This document shows positions 56,900-64,000 of a stretch of 64,000 bases of DNA, one piece after another. The stretch comes from Reyranella sp. (GTDB lineage: Bacteria; Pseudomonadota; Alphaproteobacteria; Reyranellales; Reyranellaceae). Location of the stretch: assembly GCA_019750135.1 (NCBI GenBank), contig JAIEOV010000091.1, forward strand, positions 1 through 64,000, given 5' to 3'. Positions within the stretch are counted from its first letter, which is position 1. Each line of letters begins with the position of its first letter. Under the pieces are notes generated by a model. The model had not been told where the DNA came from. It did no database searches and worked only from the letters and a program-made list of their open reading frames with translations. The position numbers and the translations under genes were made by a program.

Positions 56900-58390
56900 T
56901 CAGGGCGCGCGATCGAGCACGATCCAGCGCGCGCTCGCGCGCCGAACCGGAAAGCGCTCTGCCATGTAGGGCCCGTAGAGCTCGACGGCCTTGCGCGTCA
57001 CCGCGGCGTAGGTCGGCGACTTCGGGATGAGCACATGGTCGGTGCCCGCGAACATCGCCTCGGCGGACGGCCAGGGAAAGGCGAGATCCAGCCACAGGCT
57101 GGCGCCGCGCGGCGGTGGCACACCCAGAACGAAGGCCATGGGGTTCACCTGGTCGAGCAGCACGACGCCGCCTGTCGCCCGCTCGAGCAGCGTCGCCGCG
57201 TCGAGGATGCTCTTGACGTAGTCGCGCTGTGATATCTCCTCGCCGCGCTTGATCGCGCCGTCGTCCGGCACCGCGAGGCCGCGCAGGTTGGTGCGCTCGA
57301 CGATCACAAGGCCTGTGGGTCGGCTTGCCGTCTGGTGATAGGCGATCACGCTGGCCGAGGCTTGGACGGCGAGTGCGAAAGGGAACACCAGCAGCACCAA
57401 CGAGACCCATCGCGGGCGAAGCGCGTCATACAGGAGGAACAAGGCCACCATGCCAAGCGGCAGGCCACGCTGTTGCGTGTTCCACACCAGCAACGCGAAT
57501 CCCAGCGCCGTCAGCAGCGCAGCGGCAACCGGCAAGCGCGCCTCGGCGCGACCGCGCAGCCCGAGGATGAGCGCGACGACGGTCGTGGCGAGGTACAGCG
57601 AGAGTTCGAGGGCATTCGCCCGCACGAGGAAGCGAAGATGTGCCGGCTCGACCTCGGCTGCACCGGCCTGCACCGCCGTGCGGATATCGGCGAGGTAGGG
57701 CCAATTGTAGGGGGCCACGGCGTTCAGAACGACGACAGCGCCGGCAACCAGCCACGCCGTCGACCGCACGTGCCGGCAAAGCACGAAGGCCGCGGCGAGC
57801 TCGACCAGGGCGGCGGCGAAGTAAGTGATCTTCAGATAGTAGAGCGCCGCCATCAGCAACGCGCCGAGGATTGCGTCGGGCCAGTTGTTGCCTTGGCGTT
57901 GTCTTGGCAAAAAGAGGAGAAGCGACAGGACCGAAAGCGCCGCCCAGCCGTATGTGTTGTACGACATCGCGAAGGTGAAATCGGTCATGCCGTCGCCGAC
58001 ATTGACGGGCATCAGCGCCAGCAGCGACGCGAACAGGATGAACACCGCCGCCGCAACCGGCGGCAGGCGCGTCACGCCGGCGCTCGCGGCGCAGACGAAG
58101 ACGAAGGCGCCGGCCGCGATCTTGCCCGGAACGACGGCGAAGGCGATCGGGCCGCAAAGCCAGAAGCCGAGCTGGGTGAGCCGGAAATAGAGCTGGCCCA
58201 CCGGATCGTGGAAGTCGACGTGGGGAACCTGACCGTTGTACAGGTGCCAGGCGCCGGCAAGGTTGAACAGCAGGTCCCAGGTCATCTCGCGCGAGACGAC
58301 AAGGCCCGGGCTGGCGAGCAGCCAGGCCGCTGCCGCCCCGATCGCGCCCGTGAGTAGGATCGGCGCCGCGGTTGCCCGCCCGGTTGTCAC
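56900..58390 (-). CDS. Polytopic membrane protein, glycosyltransferase-like
   Basis: A 496-residue protein with about eleven hydrophobic segments. The loop WDLLFNLAGAWHLYNGQVPHVDFHDPVGQLYF near the N-terminus resembles the first periplasmic loop of GT-C-type membrane glycosyltransferases. The C-terminal 150 residues are soluble (GLVIVERTNLRGLAVPDDGA and then VLLDQVNPMAFVLGVPPPRG). It is convergent with another membrane protein of similar kind, the two stop codons touching at 56899/56900. Substrate and role unknown. Confidence 0.75.
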   Translation of the reverse strand: MTTGRATAAPILLTGAIGAAAAWLLASPGLVVSREMTWDLLFNLAGAWHLYNGQVPHVDFHDPVGQLYFRLTQLGFWLCGPIAFAVVPGKIAAGAFVFVCAASAGVTRLPPVAAAVFILFASLLALMPVNVGDGMTDFTFAMSYNTYGWAALSVLSLLLFLPRQRQGNNWPDAILGALLMAALYYLKITYFAAALVELAAAFVLCRHVRSTAWLVAGAVVVLNAVAPYNWPYLADIRTAVQAGAAEVEPAHLRFLVRANALELSLYLATTVVALILGLRGRAEARLPVAAALLTALGFALLVWNTQQRGLPLGMVALFLLYDALRPRWVSLVLLVFPFALAVQASASVIAYHQTASRPTGLVIVERTNLRGLAVPDDGAIKRGEEISQRDYVKSILDAATLLERATGGVVLLDQVNPMAFVLGVPPPRGASLWLDLAFPWPSAEAMFAGTDHVLIPKSPTYAAVTRKAVELYGPYMAERFPVRRASARWIVLDRAP

Positions 58391-58409
58391 CGCGGCGCGA
58401 TCCTGGCCA

Positions 58410-59156
58410 TTACGGTCCGTCGAGTCCCTTGCTCTTCAGCACGGCGAGGTTCCTCGGATCGCCCAAGTGGCGCAGAAGCTCGTCGGCCGCCGCGCTGTTG
58501 CGCGAGGCGGTCGAGGCTGCGCCGGAATAGAGGATGTAGGTCTGCACATCGAGCGGGATCGGCCCGACCAGCTGAGCGCCGGCAACGGCCAGAAGCTCGC
58601 TGGCAGGCTGCATGGCGATATCGGCTTCGCCGTTGATGAGCTTCTCGGCGGCAAGTCCGCCTTTCACCAGGACGCTCTTGGGCTTGAGCTCGGCGGCAAT
58701 GCCCATCTTCTCGAACAGGTTGGCGAGGTAGGCGCCGGCGGTGCCGCCCGACGCCGGATCGGTGTAGGCGATGGCGCGCGCCGCCAGCAGGCTCTTCTTC
58801 CAGGCGTCGACCGTCGAGATGTCGGGTACGGGGGCGCCCTGCTTGATGGCAACGCCGATGCCGACGCGCGCCAGCGGCTTGGCGCTGCTCTCGACCAGCT
58901 GCTTGCCGAGCATCGGCGCCATGGCCGCGGGCGGGATCACCAGCACGTCGAAGTACTCGCCGCCGGCCGCGCGGCGGGCGAGCGCGCCCGCGGTGTCGTT
59001 CTCGATCGTCACCTTGTGGCCGGTCTTCTGCTCGAACTCGGGCACCAGTGCCTGGGCCGCCGACTTGTAGGCGCCGGCAGTCAGGAGCTTGAGATCGGCA
59101 GCCGAGGCCGACGCGATGCTGGCAATCGCCACGAGAGCGATCAGGAAGGTGCGCAT
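58410..59156 (-). CDS. ModA-like molybdate-type substrate-binding protein
   Basis: A 248-residue periplasmic protein from ATG 59156 (GGAGATGACC before it; an ATG two codons earlier is less well spaced). Signal peptide MRTFLIALVAIASIASASA. Family features are DLKLLTAGAYKSAAQALVPEFEQKTG, EYFDVLVIPPAAMAPM, ARVGIGVAIKQGAPVPDIS and YTDPASGGTAGAYL. The fold is that of ModA, but no modB or modC is adjacent, so the ligand may be another oxyanion or organic acid. It lies 9 nt after the ketopantoate reductase-like gene. Confidence 0.85.
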   Translation of the reverse strand: MRTFLIALVAIASIASASAADLKLLTAGAYKSAAQALVPEFEQKTGHKVTIENDTAGALARRAAGGEYFDVLVIPPAAMAPMLGKQLVESSAKPLARVGIGVAIKQGAPVPDISTVDAWKKSLLAARAIAYTDPASGGTAGAYLANLFEKMGIAAELKPKSVLVKGGLAAEKLINGEADIAMQPASELLAVAGAQLVGPIPLDVQTYILYSGAASTASRNSAAADELLRHLGDPRNLAVLKSKGLDGP

Positions 59157-59165
59157 GGTCATCTC

Positions 59166-60089
59166 CTAGGCAGGCTTGCCCATGATGTACGGCTTCAGCA
59201 TCGCATACATCAAGGCGTGTGTAGGCGTCGGCACGCCATGCTTCCTGCCGAGCTCGACGACCTTGCCCGAGAGCCACGGCAATTCGATGCGATTGCCGCG
59301 CAGAAGGTCGACGGCCATCGAGGGAATGAGATGCGGCGGCGCATTGCGGTTGAAGTTCAGGGTCTTGTCGACGGCGTCGATGGGCAGGGCGACTCCCGCG
59401 GCGCGGCCGACCGCCGCCACTTCCTCGTAGGCCGTCGTGAACCAGGGCGCGATCTCGGGATCGTCGCGCAGCTTGCCGACCGGCAGGCGGGCGAGCGCCA
59501 TGACGCTGGCGTTCGAGGCCAGCAGGATGAATTTCATCCAGAGCTCGGTCTGGATCGAGGTCGACGCCACGCCGTCGATGCCGGCCTTGGTGCAGAAAGC
59601 AGCGAAGGCCTCGCCGCGCGGGCTGCTGGCGCCGTCGAGCTCGCCGAACAGCATGCGCATGACCGTGCCGGTCTGGCGGATCACGCCGGGTTCGGCAATC
59701 GTCGCGCTGATGACGGCGACGCCGCCCATCACCGCCTGCCGACCCAGGATCGGCGCCAGCCGGTCGGCTGCATCGACGCCGTTCTGCAATGGGATCACCG
59801 CGGTGTTCGCTCCCACCAGCGGCTTGATCGCCTCGCCCGCGCTTTCGACGTCCCACAGCTTCACGCAGAACAGGACGACGTCGACCGGGCCGACGGTCTT
59901 CGGGTCGTCGGTCGCCTGGGTCGGCACGAGATGGATGTCGCCGCGCGGGCTCTCGAGCCTGAGGCCCTTGCTCTTCATCGCGGCAAGATGCGCGCCGCGG
60001 GCGATGAAGGTGACGTCGGCGCCGGCCTTGGCCAGGGCAGCGCCATAGGCGCCGCCGACGCCGCCCGCTCCGACTACGGCTATACGCAT
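59166..60089 (-). CDS. Ketopantoate reductase-family (PanE/ApbA) protein
   Basis: A 307-residue protein from ATG 60089. Rossmann motif RIAVVGAGGVGGAYGAALAKAGADV, then the NADP loop FIARGAHLAAMKSKGLRL, the PLQNGVDAADRLAPILG segment, and the catalytic-region TELWMKFILLASNASVMALARLPVG with Lys. It would reduce 2-ketopantoate or a similar 2-oxo acid with NADPH. The context (HutD upstream, overlapping by 10 nt, and a ModA-like protein after it) suggests a catabolic paralogue. Confidence 0.88.
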   Translation of the reverse strand: MRIAVVGAGGVGGAYGAALAKAGADVTFIARGAHLAAMKSKGLRLESPRGDIHLVPTQATDDPKTVGPVDVVLFCVKLWDVESAGEAIKPLVGANTAVIPLQNGVDAADRLAPILGRQAVMGGVAVISATIAEPGVIRQTGTVMRMLFGELDGASSPRGEAFAAFCTKAGIDGVASTSIQTELWMKFILLASNASVMALARLPVGKLRDDPEIAPWFTTAYEEVAAVGRAAGVALPIDAVDKTLNFNRNAPPHLIPSMAVDLLRGNRIELPWLSGKVVELGRKHGVPTPTHALMYAMLKPYIMGKPA

Positions 60090-60622
60090 GTGATGCTCCC
60101 CAGCACGATGCGGCCGGCGCGGCACGTCGCGACGTCATCGATGTTCTCGATCCTGACGCTGCCGTTGGCCTGCAGGTCGCGGGTCTCGCCGGCGAGCTGC
60201 AGGATCGCCTGCCCTTCAGGACAATAGGCGATGTGGATGCCGGGACCCAGGCGCTGCTGCTGCCCGGCCTCGAGGATCGCCAGATCGATGCCGACCTTGC
60301 TGCGCTCGCCCATCAGGTTGATGACCTCGACCGGGCCCGCCTCCAGCCGGCTCACGATCGGCGTCTCACCAGTGAAGCGCACCGGCCGGAACGGGCGGCG
60401 CACGTCGATCTCGCCCGTCGGCGTCTGGAGGACGAGCCCGGCGCCCGCTACCAGTACCTGGAGGCGGTCGAAGCCTGAATAATCGGAGAACGGCCCGGCC
60501 GCGGTGATCGGCGTGCGGCTGAAGCGCCAGACATCGCCGTCGAAGGCGATGTCGGTCGTGACGCCGCCGCCATTCTTCCACGGCGTGCGCACGTACCCTG
60601 CGGGATCGAGCGGTATGATCAT
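60080..60622 (-). CDS. HutD/Ves-family protein
   Basis: A 180-residue bicupin-like protein. Family features are RTPWKNGGGVTTDIAF at the N-terminus, WRFSRTPITAAGPFSDYSGFDRLQVLVAG, and RFTGETPIVSRLEAGPVEVINLM. HutD is found in histidine-utilisation operons, possibly binding a regulatory ligand, but no hut gene is nearby. Its end overlaps the start of the ketopantoate reductase-like gene by 10 nt. Confidence 0.88.
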   Translation of the reverse strand: MIIPLDPAGYVRTPWKNGGGVTTDIAFDGDVWRFSRTPITAAGPFSDYSGFDRLQVLVAGAGLVLQTPTGEIDVRRPFRPVRFTGETPIVSRLEAGPVEVINLMGERSKVGIDLAILEAGQQQRLGPGIHIAYCPEGQAILQLAGETRDLQANGSVRIENIDDVATCRAGRIVLGSITCV

Positions 60623-60650
60623 GAAAGACGCTTCCCTTGGTGTCGGTTGA

Positions 60651-61835
60651 TCAAGCGGCGGCGACGGTCCCCTGCGCCAGCAACGCGTCGATCTCGGCTC
60701 CGGCGTAGCCGTGCGCGGCCAGGATTTCCGTCGTGTGCTGGCCGGTAACGGGCGCGGTGCCGCGCAGTGTGCCCTCCGCCTGGGGCAGCATGCCGGGCAG
60801 GGCGGGGACGGGAACGGCCTGGTTCAGGCCCGCCTGGGTGAGCCACTGGATCAGGCCCGTCTCGCGGACATGCGGCTGGTCCAAGAACTCGGCGTAGCTG
60901 TTGAGGCGCTCGTGCATCAAGCCGGCGTCGGTCAGGCGCTTCGTCCACACCGCCCACGGCTCGGCGGCGATGGCCGGCCGCACGATGGCGTACAGCGCCA
61001 CGTCGTTGGCGAGCCGCAGCTTCTGCGTCGTGAAGCGCGGGTCGTCGGCCAACGCCGGCATCTCCATGGCCTTGCACAGGGCCCTGAAGTCGCGGTCGTT
61101 GAAAGCGAGCAGCGACATCCAGCCGTCGGCGATCTTGAACACGCCGCCCGGCGCGCCGCCCGGTTTCATGACACCGCCTTCGAGATGGCAGGCCATCAGG
61201 CGAATCGACTGCAGCGCCGTCGCGGCCTGCATCAGGCTGACGTCGAGGTAGCGGCCGCGCGCCTCGTCGCGGCGGGCATAGAGCGCCGCCGACAAGGCCT
61301 GGAAGGCATAGAGAGCCGTCGACATGTCGACCACGATCACCGGCACGCGATGCGGGATGCCGTCCTCGCCGCGATTCTCGTTCATCAGGCCGGTATAGGC
61401 CTGCAGCACCGGATCCATTGCCGGCCGGGTGGCCAATGGTCCGGTCTGGCCGAAGCCTGAGATCGAGAGATAGAGGAGCCGCGGCTCGCGCGCGGCGACC
61501 GACTTGTAGTCGAAGCCCAGCCGCTGGATGACGCCGGGCCTGAACCCTTCGAGGAAGACATCGGCGCCCTTCAGCAGGCGCCACACGACCTGCTTGCCGG
61601 CGTCGGACTTGAGATCGACGGCGATGCTCTTCTTGCCGAGATTGCCGATGATGGAATAGGCCGAATGGCTGCCGTAGCGCGTGCCGAGCGTGCGCGCCCA
61701 GTCGCCCTCGCCGATGCCTTCGACCTTGATGACGTCCGCGCCGTACTGCGCCAGCAGCATGGCACAGTAGGGGCCGGCGATGCCCTGGCTGAGATCGACG
61801 ACCTTCAGGCCGGCAAAGGGCGCGTCGTAACTCAT
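60651..61835 (-). CDS. CaiB/BaiF-family CoA transferase (family III)
   Basis: A 394-residue protein from ATG 61835. Family features are FAGLKVVDLSQGIAGPYCAMLLAQYGADVIKVEG, LGKKSIAVDLKSDAGKQVV, GFRPGVIQRLGFDY, LYLSISGFGQTGP and the catalytic-Asp region PVIVVDMSTALYAFQ. It would move CoA between carboxylates. Its start overlaps the MDR oxidoreductase stop by 4 nt (ATGA), so the two are translationally coupled; together they suggest catabolism of a carboxylate through a CoA ester. Confidence 0.9.
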   Translation of the reverse strand: MSYDAPFAGLKVVDLSQGIAGPYCAMLLAQYGADVIKVEGIGEGDWARTLGTRYGSHSAYSIIGNLGKKSIAVDLKSDAGKQVVWRLLKGADVFLEGFRPGVIQRLGFDYKSVAAREPRLLYLSISGFGQTGPLATRPAMDPVLQAYTGLMNENRGEDGIPHRVPVIVVDMSTALYAFQALSAALYARRDEARGRYLDVSLMQAATALQSIRLMACHLEGGVMKPGGAPGGVFKIADGWMSLLAFNDRDFRALCKAMEMPALADDPRFTTQKLRLANDVALYAIVRPAIAAEPWAVWTKRLTDAGLMHERLNSYAEFLDQPHVRETGLIQWLTQAGLNQAVPVPALPGMLPQAEGTLRGTAPVTGQHTTEILAAHGYAGAEIDALLAQGTVAAA

Positions 61836-62848
61836 CCGACCTTGACCAGCATCTTGCCGAAGTTCTCGCCGCGCAGCATGCCGATGAAGGCGCGTGGCGC
61901 CTTGTCGATGCCTTCGACGACGTCCTCGCGATACTTGATGCGGCCCGAGCGCACCCATTCCCCCATCTGGCGGCGCGCCGGCCCGTAGCGTTCGGCGAAG
62001 TCGGTGACGATGAACCCCTGGGCGCGCACGCGCTTGCCGACGAAGGTGCCGAGCAGGCGCGGTCCCATCGGCGGCGTGGTGGCGTTGTACTGCGAGATCG
62101 ACCCGCAGAGCGCGACGCGGCCGAAGAAGTTGATGTTGCGCAGCACGGCGTCGGAGATCTCGCCGCCAACATTGTCGAAATAGACATCGATGCCGTTGGG
62201 GCAGGCGGCGCGCAGGGCCGCGTCCAGGTCCTTCTCGGCCTTGTAGTCGAGGCAGGCATCGAAGCCGAGCTCGTCCTTCACGAAGGCGCATTTCCGGGCA
62301 CCGCCGGCAATGCCGACGACCCGGCAGCCCATGATCTTGCCGATCTGGCCCACCACCTGGCCGACCGCGCCCGAGGCCGCCGACACCACGATGGTTTCGC
62401 CGGCCTTGGGCTGGCCGACGTCGAGAAGGCCGAAATAGGCGGTCATACCCGGCATGCCGAGGACGCCGTTGGCAGTCGAGATCGGTGCGATCGAGGGATC
62501 GACCTTGCGCAGGGTGTGGCCGCCGCCGACCGCGTATTCCTGCCAGCCCAGCCGGTCCTCGACGATGTCGCCCACCTTGAAGTTGGGACTGTGCGAGGCC
62601 ACGACCTCGCCGACCGTGCCGCCGGTCATGACCTCGTTGAGGCCGACGGCGGCGGCGTAGGAGGCGGCGTCGCGCATGCGGCCGCGCTGATAGGGATCGA
62701 GCGAAAGATAGATCACGCGCACCAGCACTTCGCCGTGCTTCGCTTCCGGCACCGGGACCTCCTCGACGCGGAAGTCCGACTCGGCAGGCTCGCCCGGCGG
62801 CCGACGCACGAGCACGACGCGACGATGGGTCTTGGGAATGGCGGCCAT
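61832..62848 (-). CDS. Zinc-independent MDR-family NADP oxidoreductase
   Basis: A 338-residue medium-chain reductase from ATG 62848; the upstream in-frame start at 62884 has no ribosome site. It has the leukotriene-B4/curcumin-reductase-type pattern YLSLDPYQRGRMRD, MTGGTVGEV, the nucleotide-binding SAASGAVGQVVGQIGK and YFDNVGGEISDAVL. No zinc-ligand cysteines are seen. It likely reduces an enone or enoyl substrate with NADPH. It is the first gene of the pair with the CoA transferase. Confidence 0.9.
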   Translation of the reverse strand: MAAIPKTHRRVVLVRRPPGEPAESDFRVEEVPVPEAKHGEVLVRVIYLSLDPYQRGRMRDAASYAAAVGLNEVMTGGTVGEVVASHSPNFKVGDIVEDRLGWQEYAVGGGHTLRKVDPSIAPISTANGVLGMPGMTAYFGLLDVGQPKAGETIVVSAASGAVGQVVGQIGKIMGCRVVGIAGGARKCAFVKDELGFDACLDYKAEKDLDAALRAACPNGIDVYFDNVGGEISDAVLRNINFFGRVALCGSISQYNATTPPMGPRLLGTFVGKRVRAQGFIVTDFAERYGPARRQMGEWVRSGRIKYREDVVEGIDKAPRAFIGMLRGENFGKMLVKVG

Positions 62849-62917
62849 GATCGTTCGCTCCGATCCAAGGGTGGCCCGCACCATAGCGCGGGAGCGGAGC
62901 CGCCGGCCACGCCGGCG

Positions 62918-64000
62918 CTAGGTCGGTTCCTTCAGTCGATACCATGCCACGTAAAGCGCCGGCAGGAAGAGCAGTGTCAGCAGGGTGGCGACGACGATTC
63001 CGCCAATCATGGCGAAGGCCATCGGGCCCCAGAAGACCTCGCGGGCGATCGGGATCATGCCCAGGCTCGCTGCAGCGGCGGTGAGCAGGATCGGCCGCAT
63101 GCGATGCATGGTGGCCTCGATCACGGCCTCCCATGGCCCCAGCCCTTCCTCGCGGAAGGCGTCGACCTGTGTGACCAGGATCACGGTGTTGCGGATGATG
63201 ATGCCGATCAGCGCCAGCACGCCCAGGATGGCGACGAAGCCCAGCGGCTGATTGCTGAGCAGCAGCGCCGCTACCACGCCGATCAGGCCGAGCGGCGCCA
63301 CGCTCACCACCAGGAAGAGCTTCTGGAAGCTCTGCAGCTGCACCATCAGCACGGTCGCCATCAGGAACAGCATCAGCGGGATGACGTCGGCGATCGGCCG
63401 TTCGCCCTTGCCGCTTTCCTCGACCGTGCCGCCGATCTCGACTGAATAGCCGACCGGAAGAGCGGCGACGAACGTGGCGACCGCGGGCTTCAGTTGCTGC
63501 ACGACCGTGGCGGGCTGCAGGTCGCCGATCACCGGCGCCTGCAGGGTCACGGTCGGCTGGCGGTTGCGGCGCCAGACGATCGGCTGCTCGATCTGGAACT
63601 CGATGTTGGCGATGGCGGGCAGGGGCACCGGCTGGCCGTCGCGGCCGGCGATGCTCAGCGCCTGGAAGGTCTCGACGGCCACGCGCTCGGCCTTGTCGGC
63701 GCGGGCCACGACGTTGACGATGTAGATGCTGTCGTAGACCTGCGTCACCGACGAGCCGCCGACGACGTTGTTCAGCACAGTGGCGATGTCCTGCGAGGAA
63801 ACGCCGAACTGGCGTGCCCGGTTCTGGTCGACGTCGACGCGCAGCACCATGCCGGGCTCGTTCCAGTCACGCACGATGCCGCCGATGTTGGGATTGGCGC
63901 CCATCACCTCGGCGAACTTGAGCGCCAGCTCGCGCACGCCCTGGATGTCCGGCCCGCTCAGCCGGTACTGGATCGGCCGGCCGACGGGCGGGCCGAGGTC
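62918..64000 (-). CDS. RND-family efflux transporter, C-terminal part (runs off the window)
   Basis: 361 codons are visible; the start lies beyond base 64000. The periplasmic porter part (GPPVGRPIQYRLSGPDIQGV, RVDVDQNRARQFGVSSQDIA, VYDSIYIVNVVARADKAER) is followed by transmembrane segments 7-12 with ALIGIIIRNTVILVTQVDAFREEG and the conserved RPILLTAAAASLGMIPIA. Stop is at 62918. It is the inner-membrane proton-driven pump of a tripartite system. A likely membrane-fusion protein gene would lie outside the window. Confidence 0.9.
   Translation of the reverse strand, partial: DLGPPVGRPIQYRLSGPDIQGVRELALKFAEVMGANPNIGGIVRDWNEPGMVLRVDVDQNRARQFGVSSQDIATVLNNVVGGSSVTQVYDSIYIVNVVARADKAERVAVETFQALSIAGRDGQPVPLPAIANIEFQIEQPIVWRRNRQPTVTLQAPVIGDLQPATVVQQLKPAVATFVAALPVGYSVEIGGTVEESGKGERPIADVIPLMLFLMATVLMVQLQSFQKLFLVVSVAPLGLIGVVAALLLSNQPLGFVAILGVLALIGIIIRNTVILVTQVDAFREEGLGPWEAVIEATMHRMRPILLTAAAASLGMIPIAREVFWGPMAFAMIGGIVVATLLTLLFLPALYVAWYRLKEPT

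Noticed and set aside
60651..63134. 827-codon minus-strand frame extending the CoA transferase
   Set aside because: The upstream portion is a shadow of the MDR oxidoreductase; ATG 61835 gives the family's normal start.

Overview
The window looks like a chromosomal segment of a GC-rich alphaproteobacterium, of a Bradyrhizobium/Reyranella-like soil type. This is inferred from strong GC bias at third codon positions, many solute-binding proteins (Bug/TctC, peptide, amino-acid and sugar types), an HWE-family histidine kinase, acyl-CoA transferase catabolic genes and abundant short palindromic intergenic repeats. No rRNA, tRNA, integrase, transposase, phage gene or CRISPR array was recognised. Gene density is high.

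The most notable locus is at 1361-2953. A 351-residue protein with the motif NGWTDGLPIVPPT is followed by a gene whose reading frame meets an in-frame TGA at codon 94 and continues without interruption to TAG at 2951-2953. The TGA is followed by Gly-Ser-Cys, so the motif reads Sec-Gly-Ser-Cys, the signature of the UGSC (seleno)protein family. A two-part stem-loop (2714-2752) starts 3 nt after the TGA and has the geometry of a bacterial SECIS. An ordinary gene caller would cut this protein to 93 residues. A LysR regulator lies just upstream.

Layout. 1-60: tail of an unknown CDS. 61-314: palindromic element. 315-2953: LysR regulator and UGSC operon. 3058-3660: two small envelope proteins. 3713-8288 (minus): MetE-like/RidA pair, GST, two Lin0512-family genes, a Bug-type binding protein, DoxX. 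8508-12856: complete sugar-type ABC importer. 12820-17955: small secreted, stress and membrane genes, including another Bug protein. 18003-20241: acid phosphatase and NMT1-like binding protein. 20261-27630 (minus): very large signalling locus, a HAMP-array hybrid kinase interrupted by an amber codon, then an REC-PAS-HWE kinase-REC protein. 27865-29072: FadR-type regulator and RpiB. 29267-32985: polar amino-acid ABC importer with two binding proteins. 33014-35803: cupin, orphan binding protein, enolase-superfamily enzyme. 35873-36894: secreted protein and YaiI family. 36933-40138 (minus): operon of Gfo/Idh/MocA oxidoreductase, DUF993 protein and sugar isomerase. 40318-43879 (minus): two paralogous peptide-type binding proteins separated by a second copy of the palindromic element. 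44012-53727: luciferase-like monooxygenase, AsmA, FrnE-like DsbA, SDR, two tandem HAD phosphatases, MFS transporter, HdeD-like/papain-fold fusion. 53799-58390: small cupin-like protein, class III aminotransferase, two polytopic membrane proteins. 58410-62848 (minus): ModA-like binding protein, ketopantoate reductase-like, HutD, CoA transferase and MDR oxidoreductase. 62918-64000 (minus): RND efflux pump, running off the window.

Functionally this is mainly a scavenging and catabolism region: importers next to small-molecule enzymes and local regulators, with a phosphorelay cluster in the middle. Several gene pairs are recent tandem duplicates (amino-acid binding proteins, peptide binding proteins, HAD phosphatases, Lin0512 proteins). 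Intergenic gaps are short and are mostly filled by hairpins: an element of about 185 bp with terminal inverted repeats inside an outer CTCTCCCCC palindrome, a REP-like palindrome, and a recurring GAGCGCGG-type terminator hairpin. The only gene-free gap above 300 bases (41914-42250) contains the second copy of the 185-bp element.
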